Source: Mycolicibacterium septicum DSM 44393
GTDB lineage: Bacteria > Actinomycetota > Actinomycetes > Mycobacteriales > Mycobacteriaceae
Reading direction: 5' to 3'
NCBI RefSeq assembly: GCF_000455325.1
Contig: NZ_HG322951.1
Span: 1,446,682 to 1,510,681 of the forward strand
DNA: 64,000 nt
Within the stretch, counting starts at the first letter, position 1, and the number at the start of each line of letters is the position of its first letter. Below, piece after piece: positions 54,683-63,363 of the stretch. Below the pieces are notes generated by a model that made no database searches, had not been told where the DNA came from, and was given only the letters and a program-made list of their open reading frames with translations. Position numbers and translations under genes: made by a program.

Positions 54683-56011
54683 GTGGCACATCGAACCGAC
54701 GCCGGAGCCCGCCCGCTTACGGGCGCGCGGCCAAGTTTTGCCGAGACGCTGGCCGGTGCGGACAGCGCTGCCGACGCCGAGCGCCAGCGGGGTTTGCGGA
54801 GGATGAAGCTGGTCGCGCTGGGCTTCCTGGTCGGCGCGACGGTGATCTTCCTGTTGTGCACCTGGGCGCAATCGCGGGGCGCCGCCGGTTGGGTGGGCTA
54901 CGTGCGGGCTGCCGCCGAGGCCGGCATGGTCGGCGCGCTCGCCGACTGGTTCGCGGTGACCGCCCTGTTCAAGCATCCGCTCGGGGTGCCGATCCCGCAC
55001 ACAGCGATCATCAAACGCAAGAAGGACCAGCTGGGGGAGGGTCTGGGCACGTTCGTCCGGGAGAACTTCATGTCTCCCGAGGTGATCGCGAACAAGCTGC
55101 ACGATGCCCAGGTGGCGGGCCGGTTCGGTAAGTGGCTGTCCGACCGTTCGCACGCCGAGCGGGTGGCCGCCGAGGCGTCGACCGTGCTGCGGGTCGGCGT
55201 GGAGATGCTGCGCGACGAGGACGTTCAGCACGTGCTGGACCGGATGATCGTCAAGCGCATCGCCGAACCGAAGTGGGGCCCGCCGATCGGCCGGGTGCTG
55301 TCGACGCTGCTGCAGGAGGGACGTCAGGAAGCGCTGATCCAGCTGCTGTGCGACCGCGCGTTCCAGTGGTCGCTGAACTCCGGCGAGGTCATCGAACGCG
55401 TCATCGAGCGCGATTCGCCGACCTGGTCGCCGCGCTGGGTGGACCACCTGGTGGGGGAACGGATCCACCGCGAGCTGATGGACTTCACCGACAAGGTGCG
55501 CCGCAACCCCGACCACGAGCTGCGGCGTTCGGCCACGAGGTTCCTGTTCGAGTTCGCCGACGACCTGCAGCACGACGAGGCGACGATTCAGCGAGCGGAG
55601 AACGTCAAGGAGCAGCTCATGGGCCGCGACGAGGTGGCCCGGGCGGCCGAGACCGCGTGGGCGGCCGCCAAGCGGATCATCCTCGAGTCGGTGGATGACC
55701 CGTCCTCGGCCCTGCGGACCCGGATCGCCGACTCGGTGATGCGCATCGGTGAGTCGTTGCGTGACGACTCCGAGCTACGCGACAAGGTCGACAGTTGGAT
55801 CATTCGGGGGGCAAAACACCTGGTCGCCGAGTATGGGACCGAGATCACAGCAATCATCACCGAGACCATCGAGCGCTGGGATGCGGACGAGGCGAGCCGC
55901 CGGATCGAGCTCCATGTGGGCCGTGACCTGCAGTTCATCCGGATCAACGGCACGGTGGTTGGCTCGTTGGCCGGTCTGATCATCTATTCGATAGCCCAAC
56001 TACTCTTCTGA
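54683..56011 (+). CDS. DUF445 membrane protein (Rv0473-like)
   Basis: A 442-residue DUF445 protein. The N-terminal helix lies at about 50-72, followed by the family signature VGALADWFAVTALFKHPLG with IPHTAIIKRKKDQLGEGLG, a long helical cytosolic region (about 115-410), and a C-terminal hydrophobic helix (SLAGLIIYSIAQLLF). GTG start with GGAAAG before it. The family is widely conserved and lacks a known biochemical role. Upstream of the XRE regulator and hbhA, the same order as Rv0473-Rv0475. Confidence 0.88.
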   Translation: MAHRTDAGARPLTGARPSFAETLAGADSAADAERQRGLRRMKLVALGFLVGATVIFLLCTWAQSRGAAGWVGYVRAAAEAGMVGALADWFAVTALFKHPLGVPIPHTAIIKRKKDQLGEGLGTFVRENFMSPEVIANKLHDAQVAGRFGKWLSDRSHAERVAAEASTVLRVGVEMLRDEDVQHVLDRMIVKRIAEPKWGPPIGRVLSTLLQEGRQEALIQLLCDRAFQWSLNSGEVIERVIERDSPTWSPRWVDHLVGERIHRELMDFTDKVRRNPDHELRRSATRFLFEFADDLQHDEATIQRAENVKEQLMGRDEVARAAETAWAAAKRIILESVDDPSSALRTRIADSVMRIGESLRDDSELRDKVDSWIIRGAKHLVAEYGTEITAIITETIERWDADEASRRIELHVGRDLQFIRINGTVVGSLAGLIIYSIAQLLF

Positions 56012-56016
56012 CCTGC

Positions 56017-56042
56017 GCTAACTAGTGCTTGCAAAAGTTAGC
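56017..56042. promoter_or_regulatory. Inverted repeat GCTAACT-N12-AGTTAGC upstream of the XRE gene
   Basis: Perfect 7-base arms (56017-56023 and 56036-56042) lie 60-85 bases before the XRE start codon; the spacer contains TTGCAAA. It is a good candidate for an autoregulatory site of the XRE protein. The TTGCAA-type core recurs in the RamB-like sites near icl. Confidence 0.45.
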
Positions 56043-56101
56043 ACCCCGTCGTAGCGTGAATTTTGTCGTTAACGGATACACGGCCTACGAGGGGGAAGGA
56101 C

Positions 56102-56497
56102 ATGGCGCAAGACGAAAATCTCGCGGCTGTCGTCTCCAACGCTGCGCAGGACATCGGAAGTTTCATCCGGGCCCAGCGTGAGGCGGCGCAGGTATCGGTG
56201 CGGCAGTTGGCCGAGAAGGCCGGCGTCAGCAATCCCTATCTGAGCCAGATCGAACGGGGATTGCGGAAACCCTCCGCCGACGTGCTCAACCAGATCGCGA
56301 AGGCGCTTCGGGTGTCTGCGGAAGTCCTCTATGTGCGCGCCGGGATCTTGGAGCCCAGCGAGCCCAGCGAGGTCCGCGACGCCATCGTCAACGACGTGGG
56401 GATCACCGAGCGACAGAAGCAGGTGCTGCTCGATATCTACACATCGTTTCGGCAGCAGAACGAAGCCGAAGCCGGTGAGGAGCCGACCACTGACTGA
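56102..56497 (+). CDS. XRE-family transcriptional regulator (Rv0474-like)
   Basis: A 131-residue regulator with a Cro/CI-type HTH at about 35-70 (VRQLAEKAGVSNPYLSQIERGLRKPS) and a short C-terminal tail. ATG at 56102 follows GAGGGGGAAGGAC. Rv0474 in M. tuberculosis has been described as a copper-responsive repressor; whether that applies here is unknown. It lies 61 bases upstream of hbhA on the same strand and probably regulates this block. Confidence 0.9.
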   Translation: MAQDENLAAVVSNAAQDIGSFIRAQREAAQVSVRQLAEKAGVSNPYLSQIERGLRKPSADVLNQIAKALRVSAEVLYVRAGILEPSEPSEVRDAIVNDVGITERQKQVLLDIYTSFRQQNEAEAGEEPTTD

Positions 56498-56558
56498 CAC
56501 CTCACCAGCTGCCCGATAACCATTCGCACGAAAAGCCCATCCTGAGAAAGGAATTCGC

Positions 56559-57212
56559 ATGACCGAGAAGACTCAGCCCACCATCGAAGACCTCAAGGCC
56601 CCGCTGCTTGCCGCCGTCGGTGCCGCTGACCTGGCCCTGGCCACGGTCAACGAGATCGTCGCCAGCCTGCGTGAGCGTGCCGAGGGTGCGCGTACCGACG
56701 CCGAGGCTCGCGTCGAGGAAGGCCGCGCCCGCCTGACCAAGCTGCAGGAAGACCTGCCGGCCCAGTTCGACGAGCTGCGCGACAAGCTGTCCTCTGACGA
56801 GCTGCGCAAGGCCGCCGAGGGCTACGCCGATCAGGCCACCGCCACCTACAACAAGCTCGTCGAGCGCGGCGAGGCGGCGCTGGAGCGCCTGCGCAACCAG
56901 CCGGCCATCGAGGAAGCCGCCAGCCGGGTCGAGGGCTACACCGACCAGGTCACCGAGCTGACCCAGGATGCGCTGGGCACCGTGGCCTCGCAGACCCGCG
57001 CGGTCGGCGAGCGCGCCGCCAAGCTGGTCGGCGTGGAGCTGCCCAAGAAGGTCGAGAAGGCCACCGACACCGCCGCGGCGAAGGTTGCTGCTCCGGCCAA
57101 GAAGGCTGCCCCCGCCGCCAAGAAGGCCGCCCCGGCTGCTCCGGCCAAGAAGGCCGCTCCGGCTGCCAAGAAGACCACGGCCGCCCCGGCCAAGAAGGTC
57201 ACCCAGAAGTAA
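56559..57212 (+). CDS. hbhA: Heparin-binding hemagglutinin HBHA
   Basis: Surface adhesin that binds heparan sulphate and epithelial cells. The 217-residue protein has a long coiled-coil N-terminal region (about 5-160; heptads of Leu/Ala with many Glu and Arg) and a C-terminal Lys/Ala/Pro-rich tail ([18 protein letters not shown]) which in the known protein is the methylated, heparin-binding segment. No signal peptide, typical of HBHA. GAAAGGAA precedes the ATG. Confidence 0.95.
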   Translation: MTEKTQPTIEDLKAPLLAAVGAADLALATVNEIVASLRERAEGARTDAEARVEEGRARLTKLQEDLPAQFDELRDKLSSDELRKAAEGYADQATATYNKLVERGEAALERLRNQPAIEEAASRVEGYTDQVTELTQDALGTVASQTRAVGERAAKLVGVELPKKVEKATDTAAAKVAAPAKKAAPAAKKAAPAAPAKKAAPAAKKTTAAPAKKVTQK

Positions 57213-57293
57213 TACCGGTGTCGACCGTGATGTCTACGGGGACCTGAGCCCTGTCGGTCGACGTCAGTGATGACGCCCGCATAGGCTGGTGAG

Positions 57294-57578
57294 GTGCAAC
57301 TTGCCAACCTTGCGGGCGTCATTGTCTTTGTACTGGTCGTCCTCGTCTTCTGCGTGGGTGTCTACGCGTTCGTGCACGCCGCCGTGCAGCGCCCGGATGC
57401 CTATACGGCGACGGGCAAGCTGACGAAGCCGGTGTGGCTGGCGATCCTCGGAGTGAGCCTGCTGCTGGCCCTGCTGCTGCGCGACGCCTTCGGCGCCGCG
57501 ATCTGCGCCTGCGCCGCCGGGATCTACCTCGTCGACGTGCGGCCGAAACTGCTCGACATCCAGGGAAAGTCACGCTGA
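57294..57578 (+). CDS. Small membrane protein, DUF2516-like (Rv0476-like)
   Basis: A 94-residue protein with three hydrophobic segments (about 4-26, 46-66, 66-84). GTG start. Placement between hbhA and the secreted DUF2599 protein, 4 bases from the latter, fits Rv0476. Function unknown. Confidence 0.85.
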   Translation: MQLANLAGVIVFVLVVLVFCVGVYAFVHAAVQRPDAYTATGKLTKPVWLAILGVSLLLALLLRDAFGAAICACAAGIYLVDVRPKLLDIQGKSR

Positions 57579-57582
57579 CCCG

Positions 57583-58005
57583 ATGCGCTCACCACTGGCC
57601 GCGCTCGGCGCGGCAGGTATCGCGCTGGGCGCGGTACTGATCTGGGCTCCCGACGCGGCCGCCGACCCCGGCTCCGGCGACCACGTGTACGTCGACCACG
57701 TCGAATGGGCCAAATGGGGCGACCTGTCGAGCCTGCGCGTGTATCCCACCGACGCGGCCCGCGCATTGACCCACCAGCCCGGCAGCGCAGCCCAGGCCGA
57801 TCAGGCCTGGGCCGAGGTGCTGAGCCTGTCCCCGGACGCCGACCTGCCCGGGATGCGCGAGCAGTTCCTGTGCCACTGGACGTTCGCCGAACTCGCCGAG
57901 CCCGGCAAGACCAGCTGGAACCTGGAGCCGTGGCGGCCCGAGGTCGCCCCTGAGGTGATGCTGGCCAGCGGATGCAATCCCGGCGGCAGCGAGGAACCGT
58001 TCTGA
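57583..58005 (+). CDS. Secreted DUF2599-family protein (Rv0477-like)
   Basis: A 140-residue exported protein: signal peptide about 1-27 ([18 protein letters not shown]...AAA), then the DUF2599-type body with [20 protein letters not shown] and [24 protein letters not shown]. Two Cys in the body may form a disulphide. Stop overlaps the deoC ATG by one base (TGATG). Function unknown. Confidence 0.87.
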   Translation: MRSPLAALGAAGIALGAVLIWAPDAAADPGSGDHVYVDHVEWAKWGDLSSLRVYPTDAARALTHQPGSAAQADQAWAEVLSLSPDADLPGMREQFLCHWTFAELAEPGKTSWNLEPWRPEVAPEVMLASGCNPGGSEEPF

Positions 58006-58685
58006 TGGGCGGCTACCCGCGCGCCCAGGTGGCGGCGCTGGTCGACCACACCCTGCTCAAACCCGAGGCCACCGTGGCCGACGTCGAGAAGCTGGTGGCC
58101 GAGGCCGTCGACCTCGGTGTTTTCTCGGTGTGCGTGTCGCCGTCGCTGGTGGCCGCCGCGGCCGCGGCGGCTCCGCCCCACCTGGCGGTGGCCGCGGTTT
58201 CCGGCTTCCCGTCGGGCAAGCACGTGGCCGAGATCAAGGCCCGCGAATCGCAGTTGGCCGTGGCCGCAGGTGCCGGCGAGATCGACATGGTGATCGACGT
58301 CGGAACCGCGCTGACCAAGGATCTGGGCGCCACCGCGGCCGAGATCGCCGCGGTGCGGGCCGCCGTACCCAGCGCCACGCTCAAGGTGATCGTCGAGTCC
58401 GCGGCGCTGCTGGAATTCGCGGGCGAGGAGTTGTTGCAGGACGTCTGCCGGGCGGCCGTCAGCGCCGGGGCCGACTTCGTCAAGACCTCCACCGGCTTCC
58501 ATCCCAGCGGCGGTGCCTCCACCCGGGCCGTCGAACTGATGGCCCGCGCGGTCGGAGACGGCGTCGGGGTCAAGGCCAGCGGCGGCATCCGGACCGCCGA
58601 GGCGGCCGTGGCGATGCTCGACGCCGGGGCCACCCGGCTCGGCCTGTCGGGCACCCGGGCGGTGCTCGACGGCCTCACCGGTTAG
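58005..58685 (+). CDS. deoC: Deoxyribose-phosphate aldolase
   Basis: Cleaves 2-deoxyribose 5-phosphate to glyceraldehyde 3-phosphate and acetaldehyde. The 226-residue TIM barrel has D94 in IDMVIDVG, the Schiff-base K160 in DFVKTSTGF and the second Lys K190 in [10 protein letters not shown], the full catalytic triad. ATG at 58005 overlaps the preceding stop. A nucleoside salvage enzyme without partner genes nearby. Confidence 0.96.
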   Translation: MGGYPRAQVAALVDHTLLKPEATVADVEKLVAEAVDLGVFSVCVSPSLVAAAAAAAPPHLAVAAVSGFPSGKHVAEIKARESQLAVAAGAGEIDMVIDVGTALTKDLGATAAEIAAVRAAVPSATLKVIVESAALLEFAGEELLQDVCRAAVSAGADFVKTSTGFHPSGGASTRAVELMARAVGDGVGVKASGGIRTAEAAVAMLDAGATRLGLSGTRAVLDGLTG

Positions 58686-58701
58686 GCCCGGTGCGGCCTC
58701 G

Positions 58702-59595
58702 TCAGATCTTGCCGAAGCAGGGGTCGTCGGCGGGCTTGGGCATCGACGCATTCGTCGTCGAGAACTTCGCCAGCACGCCGTTGTCGGTCACCTGCACGCT
58801 GTCGGCGTGGATGCCCATCGGGTAGTTCTCGGTGATCTGGGCCGTGAACTTGTCCAGGATCGGCTGCAGGGTCTCCCGCGGCCAGGACATGCCGATCGCG
58901 CTCAGGTCGACGATCTGCAGCGAGATGCCCTTGTTCACCACCGTGGGCTTGGCGGTGATGGTGCCGAGCAGGCCCTTGAGTTGGATGGTGCCGTTGGACG
59001 GGTTGGTCTTCACATCAGAGATCGCCGAGCCGATGAACGGCAGCTGCACCATGTCGGCCACGGTCTGACGGATGCCGTCGGTGTTCCAGTCGATGTCGGC
59101 GACCAGCGAGCCGACGGTGCCGCTGGAATCGGCGGTCTCCTTGATCCGGACATCCTTGATGCCCAGCTTCACCTTCATGCCCTTGGCCTCGCGGATCTGG
59201 TTGCCCGCCGTCTCGACATTGATGTTGGTGTAGTGCCCGCTCACGTGCTGCATCAGGAACGGCGGCAGCGGATCGAACGACGCCTTCGCGCCGTCGCCGA
59301 CGACGCATTCCACCGTGGAAGCGACGATCTGGTCGGCACGGTTGCGGGCGTACAACTCGCCGCCCAGCACCCCGGCGGCGATCAGCGCGACCACGATCAC
59401 GAAGACCAGCACCACCGAGAGCGGATCCGACAGCAGCTTCTTGACCTTCGCCATCGCCGAGGGGTCCTGCGGCTGGGGAGCGGCAGACGCCTGTCCGTCG
59501 GCCTGAGCAGGCTGATCCGCCGGCGGTTGTGGAGGCAGCGCCTCGGTAGGTGCTGGCGGGGACTGGTCGGTTGGGCGAGCCCAGGGATCGGTCAC
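58702..59595 (-). CDS. DUF2993 membrane protein, LmeA-like (Rv0479c-like)
   Basis: A 297-residue protein with a Pro/Gln-rich N-terminal 55 residues, one transmembrane helix (about 60-82) and an extracytoplasmic DUF2993 domain, including GDGAKASFDPLPPFLMQHVSGHYTNINVET. LmeA, a DUF2993 protein, binds lipid and supports lipomannan synthesis in mycobacteria; the same role here is possible. GTG start overlaps the nitrilase stop as GTGA. Confidence 0.87.
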   Translation of the reverse strand: MTDPWARPTDQSPPAPTEALPPQPPADQPAQADGQASAAPQPQDPSAMAKVKKLLSDPLSVVLVFVIVVALIAAGVLGGELYARNRADQIVASTVECVVGDGAKASFDPLPPFLMQHVSGHYTNINVETAGNQIREAKGMKVKLGIKDVRIKETADSSGTVGSLVADIDWNTDGIRQTVADMVQLPFIGSAISDVKTNPSNGTIQLKGLLGTITAKPTVVNKGISLQIVDLSAIGMSWPRETLQPILDKFTAQITENYPMGIHADSVQVTDNGVLAKFSTTNASMPKPADDPCFGKI

Positions 59596-60407
59596 CCCAG
59601 CGATTGTGCCTTACCGAACTGAGCGAACTGTGAGCGGTTCTGCAGCACCGCGATGGTGTCCCGGACCTGGTTGGCGGCGTCGAGGTCGACGTCGAAGACC
59701 AGCAACTCCCGCTCGGCGCCGGCCGCGGCGAGAACCTCGCCGGTGGGGGAGGCCACCAGGCTGCCGCCGACGCCGGTCGGCCCGATCTTGGCGATCTCGT
59801 CGCCCGGGTAGGCCTGGTCGACCGCGGCGATGAAACCGGTGGTGTCCAGCGCACGGGCCCGGGCCAGCAGGGTCCACTGCTCGAGCTTGCCGGGCCCCGA
59901 TCCCCACGAGGCGTGCACGGTGATCAGCTGGGCGCCGCGACGGGCCAGCTCCACGTACAGCTCCGGGAACCGGACGTCGTAACAGGCGGTCAGGCCGACG
60001 GTGACTCCGTCGACGGTGATCGTCACGGGGTCGAAACCCGGTGCCACAGTCCGTGATTCGGTGAATCCGAAGGCGTCGTAGAGGTGGATCTTGTGGTAGT
60101 GCGCGTCGACGCCGGGGCCCGTCGCGATCAGGGTGTTGGTGACCCGCCCGTCGTCGCTGGGGACGAACATCCCGGCCACCACGACCACCCCGGCCCGTGC
60201 CGCGATCTCGCGCACCCCCGTCGCCCACGGCCCGTCGAGGCCCTCGGCGACCGGGGCCAGCGGCACGCCGAACCGGCACATCGTGGCCTCGGGGAACAAC
60301 ACCAACCGGGCGCCGTCATCGGCGGCGCGCCGGGTGAACTCGTCGACCAGTTTCAGATTCGACGACGGGTCCGCGTCGGTGGCGATCTGCGCCAGGGCAA
60401 TTCGCAT
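59592..60407 (-). CDS. Carbon-nitrogen hydrolase (nitrilase superfamily; Rv0480c-like)
   Basis: A 271-residue amidase-fold enzyme with the Glu-Lys-Cys triad: E40 in LFPEATM, K106 in HKIHLYDAFGFTE and C142 in TACYDVRFPELY. Members hydrolyse nitriles, amides or N-acyl bonds. ATG at 60407 was preferred over an upstream frame that runs into the methyltransferase gene. Overlaps the DUF2993 gene by 4 bases and follows the methyltransferase by 5 bases. Confidence 0.92.
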   Translation of the reverse strand: MRIALAQIATDADPSSNLKLVDEFTRRAADDGARLVLFPEATMCRFGVPLAPVAEGLDGPWATGVREIAARAGVVVVAGMFVPSDDGRVTNTLIATGPGVDAHYHKIHLYDAFGFTESRTVAPGFDPVTITVDGVTVGLTACYDVRFPELYVELARRGAQLITVHASWGSGPGKLEQWTLLARARALDTTGFIAAVDQAYPGDEIAKIGPTGVGGSLVASPTGEVLAAAGAERELLVFDVDLDAANQVRDTIAVLQNRSQFAQFGKAQSLG

Positions 60408-60412
60408 GCGGT

Positions 60413-61126
60413 TCAGCTTAGTGGCGCGACGGCAGCCCAGGGGACGGTCAGCACCCCGTCCCGCATCCGCCGGCGCGGTGCCGCGACCGGGTAACCCTCC
60501 GCGCGCAGCAGCTCCACCATGGCCCGCCAGCGCACCCGTGGCCCGAACACGCCGTGCCCGGCCGCACTGGCCCAGGCCCGGTCGGCAGCGCCGAGGAGCG
60601 CGTGGATCGGCTGGCCTTCGATGTTGTGGTGGATCAGCACCTTGGGCAGCCGTTCGGCCAGATCCGAGGGACGCTCGATGCTGAACGGGTCGCACGCCAG
60701 CGTCAGGCTCACCGGCCCACCCTCGTCCAGCAGTACCCAGCAGCATCTGCGGCCCAGCTCGTCGCAGGTTCCGTCGACGATCAGCCCACCGGGCGCAAGC
60801 CGGCGCGACATGGTGGCCCAGGCCTCCGGCACCGCTTCGACCGGGTACTGACGCAACACGTTGAACGCCCGCACCAGTACCGGGCGCAGGCCGGCCAGCT
60901 CGAACCCGCCGAGCGCGAACTGCACGCCGGTGGCGCCGGCGACCGCGCGCGCGGTGGCGACCCGTTCGGGATGGATCTCCAGGCCGACGACACGGACGTC
61001 GGTGCGCACGGCCCGCAGCCTCGAGGCCAGTTCCAGGGTGGTGACGGGCAGCGCGCCGTACCCGAGGTCGACCACCAGCGGATCGGCGGCGGCCCGCAAT
61101 GCGGTGCGCACCCGCGGCGAGTGCAC
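60413..61126 (-). CDS. SAM-dependent methyltransferase-like protein
   Basis: A 237-residue class I methyltransferase fold: VVDLGYGALPVTTLELA near 20 is motif I, VVGLEIHPERVATARAV is motif II, and LAPGGLIVDGTCDELG is post-motif region. Start is GTG at 61126. The in-frame sequence upstream (TRGTTGYNRLRRSDRWLV) looks like coding protein but offers no ATG, GTG or TTG, its next upstream codon being GTC, so the true N-terminus may be longer or start from a rare codon. Substrate unknown. Confidence 0.75.
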   Translation of the reverse strand: MHSPRVRTALRAAADPLVVDLGYGALPVTTLELASRLRAVRTDVRVVGLEIHPERVATARAVAGATGVQFALGGFELAGLRPVLVRAFNVLRQYPVEAVPEAWATMSRRLAPGGLIVDGTCDELGRRCCWVLLDEGGPVSLTLACDPFSIERPSDLAERLPKVLIHHNIEGQPIHALLGAADRAWASAAGHGVFGPRVRWRAMVELLRAEGYPVAAPRRRMRDGVLTVPWAAVAPLS

Positions 61127-61193
61127 CAGCCAGCGGTCACTGCGGCGCAGCCGGTTGTAACCGGTGGTGCCTCTGGTGACGGCCCCGACGGGT

Positions 61194-61706
61194 CTAGACG
61201 TGCTCGGAGATCCAGTCAGCGGTGAACGCCCCCTCGATGGTGAACACGTCTTTGACGGACTGCAGAACCATGTCTTCGAGCTTGCCGCCGAGCAGGGGCA
61301 CCGACACCTTGCACGTGCTGTCTACGTGCAGCCGACTGCCGGTCGTGGCCGTGGTCAGTACATAGCTGCCGTCGAGCCGGCCGGGGGCGTGGGAAACCGA
61401 CGCCGCGTAGTGCCCGTTCACGCCGTTCTGGTCGAACGGGCCGAAGAAATGCCTGCGGGTGATGGCCATGTCGAGCGGGATCACCGGCCGCAGGATCGGG
61501 GGCAGCTCCGCGCGTGGCAGCACCTGCCGGAACTCGACCTCGATCCCGCGCTCGCCGGAGCTGAATTCGGTGATGTCGGATTTGCCCGGCGTCAGCTCGT
61601 CGTACCGGTCCATCAGGGCCTGCCAGTACTCGCCGCTCGCGTACGTGGCGTACACCGTTTCGGCGGGTGCGTCGAACGCCATCGTGGACTGCTGGCTTCG
61701 GCTCAT
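61194..61706 (-). CDS. DUF2505 (SRPBCC-type) protein
   Basis: A 170-residue protein of the DUF2505 family: TMAFDAPAETVYATYASGEYWQALMDRY at the N-terminus and VSVPLLGGKLEDMVLQSVKDVF in the C-terminal helix. The gene at 61730 is its paralogue, 24 bases away. ATG at 61706 chosen because a longer frame (to 62375) runs through the neighbouring gene. Lipid-binding fold, function unknown. Confidence 0.85.
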   Translation of the reverse strand: MSRSQQSTMAFDAPAETVYATYASGEYWQALMDRYDELTPGKSDITEFSSGERGIEVEFRQVLPRAELPPILRPVIPLDMAITRRHFFGPFDQNGVNGHYAASVSHAPGRLDGSYVLTTATTGSRLHVDSTCKVSVPLLGGKLEDMVLQSVKDVFTIEGAFTADWISEHV

Positions 61707-61729
61707 GGCTAACGACGGTACCGCCGGGC

Positions 61730-62236
61730 TCAGCCGCGATCGGCGATCCACACCGAGGTGAACCGCTGCTCGGCTTTCAACAGGTCGGTCAGCTGCGAGC
61801 CGATGAAACTCTCGATCTTGCCGCCGACCAGCGGCACCCTCACCTCGACCGAGATGTGCACCGACAAGCGGGATCCGCCGGCTGTCGTGGCGAGCGTCGC
61901 GGTTCCGGACAGGGACACCGGCGCCCCGGCGACGGAGCCCTGGACCGTGCCATGGGACGAGCCGTCCCGGATCGGCTGCCAGTGTTCCTCGCGCCGGATC
62001 CTCAGGTCCCCGCGGTGAAACTGGGACACCAGTCCGGGCAACCGGTCCGCGTGCAGGATCTGCGTGGTGACCGCCTCGATACCGCCGTCGCCCGTCACGG
62101 TCAGGGCGTCCAGCATGGTTTCGTCGGCTCCTGAATCGGCGAGCCGGGCCAGCCAATACCGTTCGTCGGCGAATGCCCGGTGGACCTGTTCGACGCTGGC
62201 TTCGTAGTCGGTGGCCATGTCGAATGATCGCGGCAT
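61730..62236 (-). CDS. DUF2505 (SRPBCC-type) protein
   Basis: A 168-residue DUF2505 protein: MATDYEASVEQVHRAFADERYWLARLAD and VRVPLVGGKIESFIGSQLTDLL match the paralogue at 61194 feature by feature. Probably a tandem duplication of a gene that in M. tuberculosis lies between Rv0480c and murB. Divergent from murB with 26 bases between starts. Function unknown. Confidence 0.85.
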   Translation of the reverse strand: MPRSFDMATDYEASVEQVHRAFADERYWLARLADSGADETMLDALTVTGDGGIEAVTTQILHADRLPGLVSQFHRGDLRIRREEHWQPIRDGSSHGTVQGSVAGAPVSLSGTATLATTAGGSRLSVHISVEVRVPLVGGKIESFIGSQLTDLLKAEQRFTSVWIADRG

Positions 62237-62262
62237 AGCTGGTCAGGCTACCGTTACGGCCC

Positions 62263-63357
62263 GTGGTCAGTTCGTATGTTGCCGGTGTCGCGGTCGCCGA
62301 GGCGGTCGCGCTGGCCCCGCTGACGACGCTGCGGGTCGGACCTGTGGCGAACCGGGTGCTGACCTGCACCAGCACCGATCAGCTCATCGACGTGCTGCGC
62401 GCGGTGAGCGACCCGATCCTGGTGCTGGCCGGCGGATCGAACGTGGTGCTGGCCGACGACCTGGCCGACACGATGCCCGACCTCACCGTGGTGCGCGTGG
62501 CCAACACCGCCATCACGGTCGAGGGCAATCTGCTGCGCGCCGAGGCCGGTGCCGTGTTCGACGACGTCGTGGTCGCCGCACTGCAGCACGGCCTGGGCGG
62601 GCTCGAATGCCTGTCCGGCATACCGGGATCGGCCGGGGCCACCCCGGTGCAGAACGTGGGCGCCTACGGGGCGGAGGTCGCCGACACCATCAGCCGGGTG
62701 CGGCTGCTCGACCGGAGTACGGGCGAAGTCCGTTGGGCCGCACCGGAAGAACTCAAGTTCGGGTACCGCACCAGCATCCTCAAACACTCCGATGCCGTCA
62801 TCGTGCTCGAGGTGGAGTTCGCGCTCGACGAGGCGGGCAGAAGCGCACCGCTGCGCTACCGCGAACTGGCCAACGCGCTGGGTGTCGAGCCGGGGGAGCG
62901 TGCCGACCCGACGCGAGTTCGCCAGACCGTGCTGCAGTTGCGTGCGGGCAAAGGCATGGTGCTCGACGAACACGACCACGACACGTGGAGTGTCGGGTCG
63001 TTCTTCACCAACCCGGTGGTGTCACAGGCCGAGTTCGAGCGCGTGCAGGCCATTTTCCAGGCCGACGCCGGGTCGGCGGAGTCCGGACGGGTGCCGCACT
63101 ACCCCGCACCTGACGGGGTCAAGCTGGCCGCGGGCTGGCTCGTCGAGCACGCCGGCTTCGAGAAGGGCTACCCCGGTGACGGGGCCCCCGCACGGCTTTC
63201 CACCAAACATGCGCTGGCTTTGACCAATCGTGGCGAGGCGAACACTGCCGATGTGATTGCCCTGGCCAGAGCGGTGCAGGCGGGTGTTCGGGACCGCTTC
63301 GGGATCACTCTGCAGCCCGAGCCGATTCTGTTTGGGTGCGAACTATCAGTACCCTAG
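62263..63357 (+). CDS. murB: UDP-N-acetylmuramate dehydrogenase
   Basis: Reduces UDP-GlcNAc-enolpyruvate to UDP-MurNAc with NADPH and FAD in peptidoglycan synthesis. The 364-residue protein has [21 protein letters not shown] (FAD contact), [28 protein letters not shown] and the catalytic Ser in [10 protein letters not shown]; the closing PEPILFG holds the catalytic Glu region. GTG start. The type II (short) MurB pattern applies. Followed by the transpeptidase lipoprotein, the order murB-lprQ. Confidence 0.96.
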   Translation: MVSSYVAGVAVAEAVALAPLTTLRVGPVANRVLTCTSTDQLIDVLRAVSDPILVLAGGSNVVLADDLADTMPDLTVVRVANTAITVEGNLLRAEAGAVFDDVVVAALQHGLGGLECLSGIPGSAGATPVQNVGAYGAEVADTISRVRLLDRSTGEVRWAAPEELKFGYRTSILKHSDAVIVLEVEFALDEAGRSAPLRYRELANALGVEPGERADPTRVRQTVLQLRAGKGMVLDEHDHDTWSVGSFFTNPVVSQAEFERVQAIFQADAGSAESGRVPHYPAPDGVKLAAGWLVEHAGFEKGYPGDGAPARLSTKHALALTNRGEANTADVIALARAVQAGVRDRFGITLQPEPILFGCELSVP

Positions 63358-63363
63358 ATCCAC

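Noticed and set aside
61194..62375. 393-codon minus frame joining both DUF2505 genes
   Set aside because: The N-terminal half is out of frame with the paralogous gene at 61730 and looks like a shadow (Arg/Gly-rich); the true start is at 61706.
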